64,000 nucleotides of DNA from JAFLBI01 sp964616465 (lineage in GTDB: Bacteria; Bacteroidota; Bacteroidia; Chitinophagales; Chitinophagaceae), in assembly GCA_964616465.1 (NCBI GenBank), contig CAZTTO010000005.1:121697-185696 (forward strand), written 5' to 3'. Below the pieces are notes generated by a model. The model searched no databases, was not told the origin of the DNA, and was given only the letters and a program-made list of their open reading frames with translations. Shown piece after piece: positions 50,866 to 60,256 of the stretch (positions are counted from its first letter, which is position 1; the number at the start of each line of letters is the position of its first letter). A program made the position numbers and the translations under genes.

Positions 50866-52044
50866 ATGCAAGAAGCATATATAGTAGCAGGATTTAGAAC
50901 TGCTGTTGCCAAAAGTAAAAAAGGTGGATTTCGTTTTTTTAGGCCAGATGATTTGGCTATTGAAGTCATTAAAGGATTGGCGGCTTCTGTGCCACAACTA
51001 GATCCTTCTCGCGTAGATGATGTAATTGTTGGTAATGCTGTTCCTGAAGCAGAGCAGGGATTGCAGTTTGCACGTCCAATTGCAGCTAGAGCATTGGGTA
51101 TTGATGTGGCTGGGATTACCATTAACAGATATTGTGCGAGTGGATTAGAAGCAATTGCTATGGCCACTGCAAAAATCAGAAGCGGAATGGCTGAGTGTAT
51201 AGTTGCTGGTGGAACAGAAAGCATGAGTTTGGTTCCAACTGCTGGATGGAAAACCGTTCCTGCATTCAGTATAGCTTCAGAAGAGCCAGATTATTATTTG
51301 AGCATGGGTTTAACTGCTGAGGCTGTTGCCAATGAATTTAAGATCAGCCGTGAGGAGCAGGACGAGTTTGCCTATCATTCGCACAGAAAAGCTGCAATAG
51401 CAATACAAGAGGGATATTTTAAATCAGGAATATTGCCTATTACCGTAGAGCAAACTTACTTGAATGAAAAAGGAAAAAAAGCAGTTCGCTCATATGTAGT
51501 AGATACCGATGAAGGATTGCGTGTTGACACCACTGTGGAAGGGTTGGCTAAATTAAAGCCTGCTTTTTCAACAAAGGGAACAGTAACTGCGGGTAACAGC
51601 TCTCAAACCAGTGATGGTGCTGCTTTTGTGATGGTTATGAGTGAAAGAATGGTTGTTGAATTAGGTCTTCGTCCAATTGGTCGTTTGGTGAATTGTGCGA
51701 GCGCTGGAGTTCATCCACGTATTATGGGCATTGGTCCAGTTGCGGCTGTACCTAAGGTTTTGAAGCAAGCAAATATGCAATTAGGTGATATTGATTTGAT
51801 TGAATTGAATGAAGCATTTGCTTCGCAGGCAGTGGCAGTTATTCGTGAATTGAATTTAAATCCAGATATCGTGAATATCAATGGAGGAGCAATTGCACTT
51901 GGTCACCCATTAGGTTGTACTGGTTGTAAATTAACTGTACAGATTTTACATGATATGAAGCGCTTAAAGAAAAAGTACGGTATGGTAACTGCCTGTGTTG
52001 GAGGTGGTCAGGGAATTGCCGGAATTATAGAAAACATTGACTAA
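50866..52044 (+). CDS. Acetyl-CoA C-acyltransferase (thiolase)
   Basis: A 392-residue thiolase of fatty-acid beta-oxidation or acetoacetyl-CoA metabolism. The acyl-enzyme cysteine is Cys90 in NRYCASGLEAIA. The C-terminal active-site signatures are NEAFASQAVAV and NGGAIALGHPLGCTG (His, Cys) with the final GGGQGIAGIIE. ATG 50866 (MQEAYIVAGFRT) matches the family start. Chain-length preference cannot be read. A terminator follows, but the next gene is on the same strand and may share partial read-through. Confidence 0.94.
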   Translation: MQEAYIVAGFRTAVAKSKKGGFRFFRPDDLAIEVIKGLAASVPQLDPSRVDDVIVGNAVPEAEQGLQFARPIAARALGIDVAGITINRYCASGLEAIAMATAKIRSGMAECIVAGGTESMSLVPTAGWKTVPAFSIASEEPDYYLSMGLTAEAVANEFKISREEQDEFAYHSHRKAAIAIQEGYFKSGILPITVEQTYLNEKGKKAVRSYVVDTDEGLRVDTTVEGLAKLKPAFSTKGTVTAGNSSQTSDGAAFVMVMSERMVVELGLRPIGRLVNCASAGVHPRIMGIGPVAAVPKVLKQANMQLGDIDLIELNEAFASQAVAVIRELNLNPDIVNINGGAIALGHPLGCTGCKLTVQILHDMKRLKKKYGMVTACVGGGQGIAGIIENID

Positions 52045-52063
52045 GGAATTATTGTTATTTTAG

Positions 52064-52092
52064 AGAGTCCCGCATTTGTGGGACTCTTTTTT
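52064..52092 (+). terminator. Terminator of the thiolase gene
   Basis: AGAGTCCC and GGGACTCT form an 8-bp stem around an 8-nt loop, followed by a run of T. Confidence 0.9.
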
Positions 52093-52105
52093 AATTAATA
52101 CAATT

Positions 52106-53110
52106 ATGATTGCAGCCGTTTGTAAAGATGTGGACCAGCCGTTGGTATTGCAGGAAGTGACTACACCTCAGCCAAGTAAAGGTGAAGTGCTTATTCGTGT
52201 AAAAGCAGCAGCATTAAATCATCGTGATGTTTGGATACAAAAAGGTATGTATGCAGGTTTGCGCTATCCCATTATTTTAGGAAGTGATTGTGCTGGTATT
52301 GTAAGTTCTGTTGGTTCATCTGAACATGAACATTGGATTGGTAAGGAAGTCGTGGTTAATCCGGGTTTTTATTGGGGCGATAAAGAAGAAACCCATAGTC
52401 GCAATTTTCAGATTTTAGGCTTACCACAAGATGGAAGTTTTGCAGAGTATGTAGTTGTTCCAGAGAGTCAAATTCATCTTAAGCCCGTGTATATGAGCTG
52501 GGAACAGGCTGCAGCCATTCCTTTGGCAGGTTTAACCGGACATAGAGCTTTGTTTTTAAAAGGTGGGATTCATAAGGGAAGTAAGGTTTTGATAACCGGT
52601 ATTGGGGGCGGAGTAGCTTTACTGATGTTACAGATGGCTGTTGCAGTAGGAGCAGAAGTGTATGTAACCAGTAGCAACGAAGAAAAGATTCAGAAGGCTA
52701 TAAAATTAGGCGCAAGATTAGGTGTAAATTATACAATTTCTGGATGGCACAAATTATTTCAAAGTGCTGTAGAGGGGTTTGATGTAATTGTTGACAGTGC
52801 GGCTGGGGAAGGGTTTAAACATTTTGTTGACTTGGCTAATCCTGGTGGTAGAATTGTATTTTTTGGAGGTACCCAAGGAGCAATAGGTAGCTTGAATCCA
52901 CAGAAAATATTTTGGAAGCATCTATCTATATATGGAACCACAATGGGTTCCCCAACATCGTTTCAAGAAATGTTGCATTTGTTTGAAGACCACCAAATTC
53001 AGCCTGTCATTCACAATGTGTACAACTTGAATAATATTCAAATGGCAATGGATGAGATGGATAAAGGCAAGCAATTCGGAAAACTTGTTGTAAGAGTTGC
53101 TGAGTCCTAA
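52106..53110 (+). CDS. MDR-family zinc-type alcohol dehydrogenase/quinone oxidoreductase
   Basis: 334 residues with the two-domain medium-chain dehydrogenase layout. The catalytic GroES-like half includes ALNHRDVWIQKGMYAGLRYPIILGSDCAGIV, and the Rossmann half has VLITGIGGGVALLMLQMAVAVGAEVYVTSS. The usual zinc-binding Cys/His set is only partly visible, so it may be zinc-free like quinone oxidoreductases. The NAD(P) loop GIGGGVA is present. The substrate is unknown. ATG 52106 is chosen as the start, placing it downstream of the terminator of the previous gene. Confidence 0.88.
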   Translation: MIAAVCKDVDQPLVLQEVTTPQPSKGEVLIRVKAAALNHRDVWIQKGMYAGLRYPIILGSDCAGIVSSVGSSEHEHWIGKEVVVNPGFYWGDKEETHSRNFQILGLPQDGSFAEYVVVPESQIHLKPVYMSWEQAAAIPLAGLTGHRALFLKGGIHKGSKVLITGIGGGVALLMLQMAVAVGAEVYVTSSNEEKIQKAIKLGARLGVNYTISGWHKLFQSAVEGFDVIVDSAAGEGFKHFVDLANPGGRIVFFGGTQGAIGSLNPQKIFWKHLSIYGTTMGSPTSFQEMLHLFEDHQIQPVIHNVYNLNNIQMAMDEMDKGKQFGKLVVRVAES

Positions 53111-53131
53111 ACCAATCGATATCAGTTTTTG

Positions 53132-53139
53132 TATATTTG
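53132..53139 (+). promoter_or_regulatory. -7 promoter box of the fatty acid hydroxylase gene
   Basis: TATATTTG, 19 nt before the start codon. Confidence 0.55.
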
Positions 53140-53158
53140 AAACACAGAGATTACCCTT

Positions 53159-54451
53159 ATGGAGACCTACGGAAAGATTTTATTGATTGCAATGCCAGCC
53201 TTCCTATTGTTGGTTTTATTAGAGAAATTATATGGTGTTTGGAAAGGATTCGACACCGTTCGTAATATGGATATGATTTCTAGTTTAAGTTCTGGAATTA
53301 CAAATGTTACGAAAGATGTGTTAGGAATGAGTGTTGCTATTATTAGTTATGGTTGGATGGTAGATCACTTATCGGTAACAAAAGTCGAAGAAAGCTGGGT
53401 GAATTTTGTTATTGCATTTATAGCACTTGATTTTGCTGGTTATTGGATACATCGTTTGGCGCATGAGTACAATATTTTATGGAATAATCATATTGTACAC
53501 CATAGTAGTGAAGAGTTTAACTTGGCTTGTGCATTGCGTCAAAGTATTTCAGTCTTCTTTCGCATTTTCACATTTTTCTTATTGCCTGCTGCATTGTTAG
53601 GTGTGCCTGAACAAGTCATTGCAGTTGTTGCACCTCTTCATTTGTTCGCTCAGTTTTGGTACCATACAAGGCATATCGACAAGATGGGGTGGTTAGAGCA
53701 TATCATTGTAACGCCTTCTCATCATCGTGTACACCATGCAATCAATCCGCAGTACATGGATAAGAATTATGCTCAAATTTTTATTGTGTGGGATAAATTG
53801 TTTGGAACATTTCAAGAAGAGTTGAAGGAGGTGCCTCCTGTTTACGGCATTACTCGTCCAGCAGCAACTTGGAATCCAATTAAAATTAATTTTCAGCATG
53901 CATGGCTGTTAATGAGAGACGCAATAAGAGCTAAAAGTTGGAGAGATAAAATTAGAATTTGGTTTATGCCAACAGGTTGGCGCCCCGAAGATGTGGCTGC
54001 AAAATATCCCGTGTATAAAATCGAGGATGTGTATCATTTTGAAAAATATAATCCAACAGCAAGTGCAGGATTACAAGTTTGGAGCTGGGTGCAAATTTTA
54101 TCAACCCTTTTATACATCAGTTATTTATTTGGAAATATTGCTTACATCAATGACTTAAATCCGACTTATATCTACTGGTATGGTTTGTTTGTTTTTGTAG
54201 GGGTATATGCGTATACTGATTTGATGGATCGTAACAAGTCGGCTATTTTTATTGAGGCACTCAGAGCATTATTAGCATTTGCATTTATACTCACTCAGAG
54301 CGATTGGTTTGGGGCTGAAAAACTATTTCCATCAATTTGCTATGTTTTAATTGGCTACCATTTAATCGCATTATTGTTTACTGGATGGTTTACGGTAAAA
54401 CATTTTAAAGAAGATGAGAAAGCTGCTTTACTTCAGCGAACTCTTGGCTAA
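53159..54451 (+). CDS. Membrane fatty acid hydroxylase/sterol desaturase family protein
   Basis: 430 residues with an N-terminal membrane domain holding the eight-histidine di-iron signature: HRLAHE, HIVHH and HHRVHH (about residues 100-200). The C-terminal ~120 residues carry further membrane helices (AFAFILTQSD, SICYVLIGYHLIALLFTG). This family hydroxylates or desaturates lipids, for example alkylglycerol monooxygenase-like enzymes, which this long form resembles most. The substrate is not determined. The gene stands alone between a dehydrogenase and argF'. Confidence 0.85.
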   Translation: METYGKILLIAMPAFLLLVLLEKLYGVWKGFDTVRNMDMISSLSSGITNVTKDVLGMSVAIISYGWMVDHLSVTKVEESWVNFVIAFIALDFAGYWIHRLAHEYNILWNNHIVHHSSEEFNLACALRQSISVFFRIFTFFLLPAALLGVPEQVIAVVAPLHLFAQFWYHTRHIDKMGWLEHIIVTPSHHRVHHAINPQYMDKNYAQIFIVWDKLFGTFQEELKEVPPVYGITRPAATWNPIKINFQHAWLLMRDAIRAKSWRDKIRIWFMPTGWRPEDVAAKYPVYKIEDVYHFEKYNPTASAGLQVWSWVQILSTLLYISYLFGNIAYINDLNPTYIYWYGLFVFVGVYAYTDLMDRNKSAIFIEALRALLAFAFILTQSDWFGAEKLFPSICYVLIGYHLIALLFTGWFTVKHFKEDEKAALLQRTLG

Positions 54452-54490
54452 ATCAAATAGAGATTATGATATGTTGTTATCTTTACTCCC

Positions 54491-55456
54491 ATGAAGCATT
54501 TCCTCTCTTTTGATGATGTTCCTGATATTGACAGATTACTTAAACAAGCAATTCAGTATAAGTCGGCTCCTTTGATAGACCAGCATATTGGACAAGGAAA
54601 GCGAATTGGCTTATTATTTTTAAATCCAAGTTTACGAACAAGATTAAGTACACAAGTTGCTGCAGCTAATTTGGGAATGGAAGCTGTAGTATTTAATGTA
54701 GATAAAGAAGGTTGGGCGTTAGAGTTTGAGGAAGGGGCTGTAATGAGTGGCAATACAGTAGAGCACATCAAAGATGCAGCTCCTGTTCTGGGTAAATATT
54801 TCGATATTTTGGCTATTCGTACATTTCCTGGATTGCTACATCAGGAAGAGGATTACAGTGAAATGTATATTAAGCAGTTTATTAAATATGCTGGTGTACC
54901 TGTCTTGAGTTTAGAAAGCGCCACTTTGCATCCTTTGCAGTCATTTGCAGACGTTATAACAATTGAAGAGCAACTATCTAAGAATGTTTTTCACAGGAAG
55001 CCCAAAGTTGTTTTAAAATGGGCACCTCATATAAAACCTTTACCACACTGTGTTGCAAATAGCTTTGCGCAATGGATGATAGGCTGGGGGAAAGTTGATT
55101 TGGTTATCACACATCCAAAAGGGTATGAGTTAAGTGAAAGTTTTACTAAAGGAGCCACAATAGAATATAACCAAGAAAAAGCATTGCAGGATGCTGACTT
55201 TGTGTATGTAAAAAACTGGAGTACGTTTCAGCCGTATGGTAAATTACTTGAAGCAGGTAGCGAGTGGATGATGACTGAAGACAACTGGCGGTTTACCAAT
55301 CAGGCCAAAATCATGCATTGTTTGCCAGTTCGAAGAAATGTTGAATTGAGCGATGAAATGTTAGACAGTCCATTTAGCTTGGTTACAGAACAAGCTGCCA
55401 ATCGTGTTTGGTCTGCGCAAGCAGTTTTAGCGGAAATGCTCAAGCGCATGAATTAA
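54491..55456 (+). CDS. argF': N-acetyl/N-succinylornithine carbamoyltransferase
   Basis: Transfers carbamoyl phosphate to an acylated ornithine in arginine biosynthesis. The 321-residue protein shows the transcarbamylase motifs: carbamoyl-phosphate loop LNPSLRTRLSTQ, HPLQSFAD, and HCLPVRRN near the C-terminus. The SLRTRLST start (instead of STRTRT) and the segment GWALEFEEGAVMSGNTVEHIKD mark the acyl-ornithine branch used by Bacteroidota. The succinyl versus acetyl preference depends on a few residues and is not decided here. A TATCTTTA box (one mismatch) lies 5 nt before the ATG. Confidence 0.9.
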   Translation: MKHFLSFDDVPDIDRLLKQAIQYKSAPLIDQHIGQGKRIGLLFLNPSLRTRLSTQVAAANLGMEAVVFNVDKEGWALEFEEGAVMSGNTVEHIKDAAPVLGKYFDILAIRTFPGLLHQEEDYSEMYIKQFIKYAGVPVLSLESATLHPLQSFADVITIEEQLSKNVFHRKPKVVLKWAPHIKPLPHCVANSFAQWMIGWGKVDLVITHPKGYELSESFTKGATIEYNQEKALQDADFVYVKNWSTFQPYGKLLEAGSEWMMTEDNWRFTNQAKIMHCLPVRRNVELSDEMLDSPFSLVTEQAANRVWSAQAVLAEMLKRMN

Positions 55457-55514
55457 TACATGTATTTACCTTTTTTTAGGTAATTTAGTACTCCCCCTGA
55501 ATAATCCTCAAGCA

Positions 55515-56387
55515 GTGAAAAGAATTGCTGTATATAATATTAAGGGTGGAGTTGGTAAAACAACAACCTCTGTTAACCTTGCATGTTTATTAGCGCGACA
55601 GGGATTATCTGTTTTATTGTGGGATTTAGATGCACAAGGTGGTAGCAGTTATTTTTTTCAGTTGCAGCATAAGAATGCCGGCCAATTACAAAGGTTATTT
55701 GATAAACGTTCCAATATTTACGATTTAATACAGTCAACTGGTTCTTACCAAATTGATGTTATTGCAAATGATTCAGAATTTTCTGATTTGAATATGCAGC
55801 AGGTCTCTAGAATGACTGCATTAAGCTATACAAATTTTGAGATTATAGATCTGGCATTGCATGAGTTGAAAGATGATTTTGATGTTTGCATTGTAGATTG
55901 TCCGCTAGGAAAATCTTTATTACATGAAAATGTATTTCGTGCAATGGATTTAATGGTGGTTCCCAACATCCCGGCACCATTATCTATTTACTGCAATGAA
56001 ATGTTATTAGAATTACTCAATAAAATTTCGAATCTTAGAATGTCGGTTCTAAGTTTTTATAACATGGTGCAAGTGAATAAAAAAATGCATCATCAGTATG
56101 TGTTTGGTAGCAAAGAATCATCTGAAGGAATCCGTCAATTAAATAACTATATTCCTTTTTATTCAGAAATAGAACAAATTACAGCAACGCGACAATCAAT
56201 TTTTCATCAATTAAAAGCAGCCAAGTCAAATGCATATTATCAGTTCCTATGGCAAGAAATTTGTGAAAAGATGCAGTGGCCTGAATTAATAGATTTTAGA
56301 GCTCATGTAATTTCACTGACTGAACAAAAGGAAATTGAATTGGCAGACAAGCCAACATGGAAGCCACTTGTCAACAAAGCTATCTAG
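55515..56387 (+). CDS. ParA-type ATPase
   Basis: A 290-residue deviant Walker A ATPase: YNIKGGVGKTTTSVNLA (residues ~6-22) with the extra KGG lysine typical of ParA/MinD proteins. The Walker B-like DLDAQGGSSY and DDFDVCIVDCPLGKS (second aspartate) follow. No ParB and no parS-like repeats are next to it, so it is unlikely to be a standard chromosome-segregation locus; positioning of another cargo is possible. The start is GTG 55515 (MKRIAVYNIKGG). It is convergent with the beta-barrel gene. Confidence 0.88.
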   Translation: MKRIAVYNIKGGVGKTTTSVNLACLLARQGLSVLLWDLDAQGGSSYFFQLQHKNAGQLQRLFDKRSNIYDLIQSTGSYQIDVIANDSEFSDLNMQQVSRMTALSYTNFEIIDLALHELKDDFDVCIVDCPLGKSLLHENVFRAMDLMVVPNIPAPLSIYCNEMLLELLNKISNLRMSVLSFYNMVQVNKKMHHQYVFGSKESSEGIRQLNNYIPFYSEIEQITATRQSIFHQLKAAKSNAYYQFLWQEICEKMQWPELIDFRAHVISLTEQKEIELADKPTWKPLVNKAI

Positions 56388-56392
56388 GATTT

Positions 56393-57040
56393 TTATTTTT
56401 TGTTTTTGAACTGATAAACCAATCCTCCACCTAGTCCAAACTGATAAATAGATGAGTAGGGTGATACTGCAGCTCCACTTCCACCTGTTCCAAAAAAGAA
56501 ACCACCACCTACAGATTGCACAACAGATAAAAGTTGAACCTGTGTTTTAATAGCTAATTGAGAACTAATCCAAAAATTTGCGCCGCCTTTGATTAACCAT
56601 GAAAATTTAGTTCTATTGGTTGTATTTCTTGTATCAGGATTGTATAAATCAATCAAACTAAATCCAGCAGATAAGCCACCGAAAAATTCAACTGGACTTT
56701 TATCTGTTCTAAAATATTTATTAGTTCCAATTAGAAAATGATTGACTTGCAACTGAAACTCACTGCTCCTTACACCGTTATTAAAATAAGTAAGCGGAGC
56801 TGTAGTACGCTGATTGAGGTATTGAATTTCAAGACCTAGGTTTGGTTGCCGCATCCATTCCCCACTAACCCCCCACATTGCACTGCGCATAATTTTTCCT
56901 CTATAAAATTCATTGGGATCATTGTAAGAATCAACTCTATCATCAAATGCATGCATTAAGTACCCATTTAATCTGAATTTTTGTGCAGATAAATCATGCA
57001 TTGCACAAAATAGGACAGCGATCAAAAGTATTTTTTTCAT
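56393..57040 (-). CDS. Outer membrane beta-barrel protein
   Basis: 215 residues with a signal peptide (MKKILLIAVLFCAMHDLSAQ). The mature part alternates hydrophobic and polar residues in strands such as LGLEIQYLNQR, QLQVNHFLIGTNKYFR and IYQFGLGGGLVYQFKNKK. Aromatic residues at strand ends and a final FKNKK fit a small OmpA-like or porin-like beta-barrel. There is no catalytic motif. ATG 57040 opens the signal peptide; longer in-frame starts would overlap the divergent M20 gene. Function unknown. Confidence 0.7.
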   Translation of the reverse strand: MKKILLIAVLFCAMHDLSAQKFRLNGYLMHAFDDRVDSYNDPNEFYRGKIMRSAMWGVSGEWMRQPNLGLEIQYLNQRTTAPLTYFNNGVRSSEFQLQVNHFLIGTNKYFRTDKSPVEFFGGLSAGFSLIDLYNPDTRNTTNRTKFSWLIKGGANFWISSQLAIKTQVQLLSVVQSVGGGFFFGTGGSGAAVSPYSSIYQFGLGGGLVYQFKNKK

Positions 57041-57143
57041 AAAGGTGTTTCTATATTTTAACCGATTAATACAAATTTGAATCAAATGTTGAACATAAAA
57101 GTCTGAAATTAATAAAAATCTTAATTTCATATCAAATGAAGTT

Positions 57144-58685
57144 ATGGGCAAAAAAATTATTCTGTCGCTAATCGTTTTTATACTAGTCTTCTTTATAACT
57201 CTTGTTGTAAGAACAGTCACTCATCCTTTTGGTCAACAAAATGTAGATGAGGAAGCTATTAAGGCTCAAATTGATTCTTCAGAAATCCAGAGATTCGCTG
57301 GTGGTTTAAAGTTTGAAACTGTTTCATTTGGTGATAGCAGCCTAATGCGGTATTGGGCGTTTGATAGCTTTAGAACTTATTTACAATCGCAGTATCCACA
57401 GGTTTTTGCAACCTGCGAGGTAGAGCTTCTAGAAAAGCATTCTTTGGTTCTTCGTTGGAAGGGTAAAGACACAACTTTATTGCCTCTACTTTTTCTTTCG
57501 CATTATGACGTAGTTCCGCCTGGTGATTATTCCAATGATGAGTCGACAGATGTGTTTGAATGGGCGCATGACCATGTACATGATGCACATGTTCCTAAGG
57601 AAGTGGCTTCATCTTGGGAGTTTCCTCCATTCTCAGGTTCAGTTAGTGGTGGGAGAATTTATGGCAGAGGAGCATTGGATATGAAGAATATGCTTTTTGC
57701 ATTATTAGAATCTACAAATCGCCTAATTGCAAAAGGATATCACCCTAGTAGGTCAATTTATTTTTCTTTTGGACATGATGAAGAAATTGGAGGTATAAAT
57801 GGAGCCAGAAAAGTAGCCGCATACTTTAAACAAAAAGGATTGCGATTTGAAGCTGTATATGATGAAGGAGGCATTATTGCTGCTAAGGGAAGTTTGCCTG
57901 GTATTGATGCTCCAGTTGCCCTTATAGGATTAGCTGAAAAAGGATTTGTTACATACAAGTTTAAGGTTAAAGGTGTAGGCGGACATTCTTCTATGCCTCC
58001 ATTGCAAAGTGCTATGGGAGCTGCATCTATTATTATGCAGCGCTTAGAAAATGAGCAAATGAAGCCACAGCTTATTCAACCTATAAAATCTTTTCTTTCT
58101 AATGTTGGAGGCGTGATGGGATGGGTGAACAAAATGGCTATTGCAAATTTGTGGCTGTTTGAGCCTGTTCTTTTAAATCAATTTGTCAAGGAGCCTTCTA
58201 CTAATGCACTCGTTCGATCAACCACTGCACTAACTATGATGAAAGGAAGTGATGGTGAAAATGTACTGCCACCTATTGCAGAATTTACCGCTAACTTTAG
58301 AATTTTGCCAGGCAATACTGTTGCGGATGTACGTGCTCATGTGGAAGCCGCTTGCCAAGGATATGATGTTGAGATTGTTCAAGTAAGAGAGGCTAGAGAG
58401 CCATCCAATATTTCCCCTATTAACTCTAGATCGTATCAAATAATTGAAGCGTCTGTTAAGCGTTTGTATCCCCAAACCTTAATAACCCCCTACATTACCA
58501 TAGGGGGTACTGATGCAATTAAATATGAGATTGTTTCAGATAATGTATATCGATTTATGCCAATCGTGTTAAATCAGCCCGAGCAGAGAAGCATACATAA
58601 TTTCAATGAATCAATCAGTATACAAAATTATGCCAACATGATTGCTCATTTTAGTTACATCATGGAGCAGTACGATCAAAAATAA
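57144..58685 (+). CDS. M20 family metallopeptidase, membrane-anchored
   Basis: A 513-residue di-zinc peptidase. An uncleaved N-terminal helix (IILSLIVFILVFFITLVV, residues 5-22) anchors it to the membrane. The metal-binding residues are His120 in SHYDVVP, Asp179 in GRGALDMKN, Glu213/Glu214 in HDEEIGG, and late His in the C-terminal part. The lid/dimerisation domain is intact (GLAEKGFVTYKFKVKGVGGHSSMPP). An unusual His-rich stretch lies near residues 142-149 (HDHVHDAH). The length and GHSSMPP block resemble PM20D1/carboxypeptidase-S-like enzymes. Substrate: N-acyl amino acids or dipeptides are plausible (inference). Confidence 0.88.
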   Translation: MGKKIILSLIVFILVFFITLVVRTVTHPFGQQNVDEEAIKAQIDSSEIQRFAGGLKFETVSFGDSSLMRYWAFDSFRTYLQSQYPQVFATCEVELLEKHSLVLRWKGKDTTLLPLLFLSHYDVVPPGDYSNDESTDVFEWAHDHVHDAHVPKEVASSWEFPPFSGSVSGGRIYGRGALDMKNMLFALLESTNRLIAKGYHPSRSIYFSFGHDEEIGGINGARKVAAYFKQKGLRFEAVYDEGGIIAAKGSLPGIDAPVALIGLAEKGFVTYKFKVKGVGGHSSMPPLQSAMGAASIIMQRLENEQMKPQLIQPIKSFLSNVGGVMGWVNKMAIANLWLFEPVLLNQFVKEPSTNALVRSTTALTMMKGSDGENVLPPIAEFTANFRILPGNTVADVRAHVEAACQGYDVEIVQVREAREPSNISPINSRSYQIIEASVKRLYPQTLITPYITIGGTDAIKYEIVSDNVYRFMPIVLNQPEQRSIHNFNESISIQNYANMIAHFSYIMEQYDQK

Positions 58686-58687
58686 TT

Positions 58688-59950
58688 TTACTTTCCGCCA
58701 AAAAGAAATGGAAAAATAAAAATATTGATTGCAGCCCAAACCATATAAGCAGGAATAAACAATGCAATAGCATCATGAATAGCTGTAGTGTTTTTCTTGC
58801 CTTTAATCTGTTTAGTAAGTGCTAGACTTACCCATATAAGATGGATGAGTATAAGAATATTTGATCCTAAAACAGTCACTCTATTTGGTGTAAATCCCCA
58901 TTGTACAATGCGAAATACAATTGCAGAAACCGCTATTAAATTTATGGCAATTGCTACCCAAGAAAGCGCAGTTAAATTAAAATGAATGAATTTATTAGTT
59001 GATTCATGTTTATTACCTGATGCAAATAAAATGAGTGCCATTACTCCAATTAGCATTACATTAAATAGGATTAAAAAATCTCGATTGTTATATGGGTTTT
59101 TGCCTGTTAATAATAGCGTAGTTAAATACGCAATTAATACTACTAATACCAATGGCGAAAAGATATTAGCAATTGTAGGAGCTACTCTATTAATCAAATT
59201 TGGAAACTGGTTTACTAATATCAATGCAGTAATTGGTATTGCAGGTAAGGCCCAATACAATATGTGTTGTGAAAGAATAATCTCTAGCTTCACTTGTATT
59301 AACTCAAACAGTCCTACAGTAATTCCTGTTATAATTCCTCCTGTTATGCTCAGGATTGCCGACATAACTAACCAGTCGCCATTCATTTGTAAATAGGATA
59401 TCCAATTTTCACGTTTGTTTATTGAATTGCCAGCAGCAGCAACTCCACTAATAGACCAAAGTAGAAAAGGTAAGTACATGCAAGCAATCATTAAAGTTTG
59501 TGATTGTTGGTTGGCAGGTAATAGATTAATGAATACAGCAATTAATATGAGTATAAGACTAAATGCAGCTATTGAAGTATTACTAGATTTGTTTTTGTAG
59601 AGAAAGAAAGCAGTGACAGCAGGAAATAAGATAAGTCCAATATTTCTTTGAAAATAAAATTCGGGTGCTAGGCTAAGCCATATTGGCAACTTCGCAATTA
59701 TTCCACTTATGCCAATAAGGATTAGCAGTGCTATTAGTATGTCCTTAGGAAATAATACTTTTTTTTCTGCTGTAAAATTTAATCGTTCTTTCCAGAATTC
59801 AATGAGTGGTACATTTGGCAGATCATTCAAATTAGACAGAAATGCAGATTTGAATTGTTGTGGTTGTGATTGATATAGTTTTTCTAACTCTTTTGAATTA
59901 GAAACATTTTGCTGGATCAATTCAATTAAGGATACATGTTGGTTGGTCAT
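58688..59950 (-). CDS. Multi-pass membrane protein, DUF4153-like
   Basis: 420 residues with a short soluble N-terminus (about 75 residues) and then about ten hydrophobic segments, for example ILIALLILIGISGIIAKL, IGLILFPAVTAFFLY and AFSLILILIAVFINLLPA. The soluble start and the helix pattern resemble DUF4153 proteins seen in Bacteroidota. No transport or catalytic motif is visible. It ends a three-gene unit: membrane protein, winged-helix regulator, this gene. The spacing (7 nt) suggests common transcription, and the regulator may control the cluster. Confidence 0.65.
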   Translation of the reverse strand: MTNQHVSLIELIQQNVSNSKELEKLYQSQPQQFKSAFLSNLNDLPNVPLIEFWKERLNFTAEKKVLFPKDILIALLILIGISGIIAKLPIWLSLAPEFYFQRNIGLILFPAVTAFFLYKNKSSNTSIAAFSLILILIAVFINLLPANQQSQTLMIACMYLPFLLWSISGVAAAGNSINKRENWISYLQMNGDWLVMSAILSITGGIITGITVGLFELIQVKLEIILSQHILYWALPAIPITALILVNQFPNLINRVAPTIANIFSPLVLVVLIAYLTTLLLTGKNPYNNRDFLILFNVMLIGVMALILFASGNKHESTNKFIHFNLTALSWVAIAINLIAVSAIVFRIVQWGFTPNRVTVLGSNILILIHLIWVSLALTKQIKGKKNTTAIHDAIALFIPAYMVWAAINIFIFPFLFGGK

Positions 59951-59957
59951 ATAAAGG

Positions 59958-60254
59958 TTATTGTGTTTGTTTAATAAGATTGGCTAATGCTGTAAGATGT
60001 TGTTCAAAAGCCTCTTTACCTTCAATCGTTGCAGCATAGCGTGTTTGAGGCTTTTTTCCTACAAATTGTTTGGTAACAGATAGGTAAGCATTTTTTTCTA
60101 ATGCTAGAATGTGGCTAGCTAAATTACCGTCTGTTACTTGCAATTCATTTTTTAGGGTATTAAAATCGAGTTGATCATGTACCATCAATAGCGACATAAT
60201 TGCAAGTCGAATTCTATGATCAAACGCTTTATTTAGTTGATGAAAAGCGTGCAT
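59958..60254 (-). CDS. Winged-helix transcriptional regulator
   Basis: 98 residues: MHAFHQLNKAFDHRIRLAIMSLLMVHDQLDFNTLKNELQVTDGNLASHILALEKNAYLSV carries helix-turn-helix plus wing, and KPQTRYAATIEGKEAFEQHLTAL the dimerisation end. This is the MarR/PadR-like 'winged helix DNA-binding domain' family that precedes DUF4153 membrane genes in many Bacteroidota. I start at ATG 60254; a longer frame upstream overlaps the preceding gene in another frame and is not coding. It sits between two membrane proteins (2 nt and 7 nt gaps). Confidence 0.88.
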   Translation of the reverse strand: MHAFHQLNKAFDHRIRLAIMSLLMVHDQLDFNTLKNELQVTDGNLASHILALEKNAYLSVTKQFVGKKPQTRYAATIEGKEAFEQHLTALANLIKQTQ

Positions 60255-60256
60255 AT

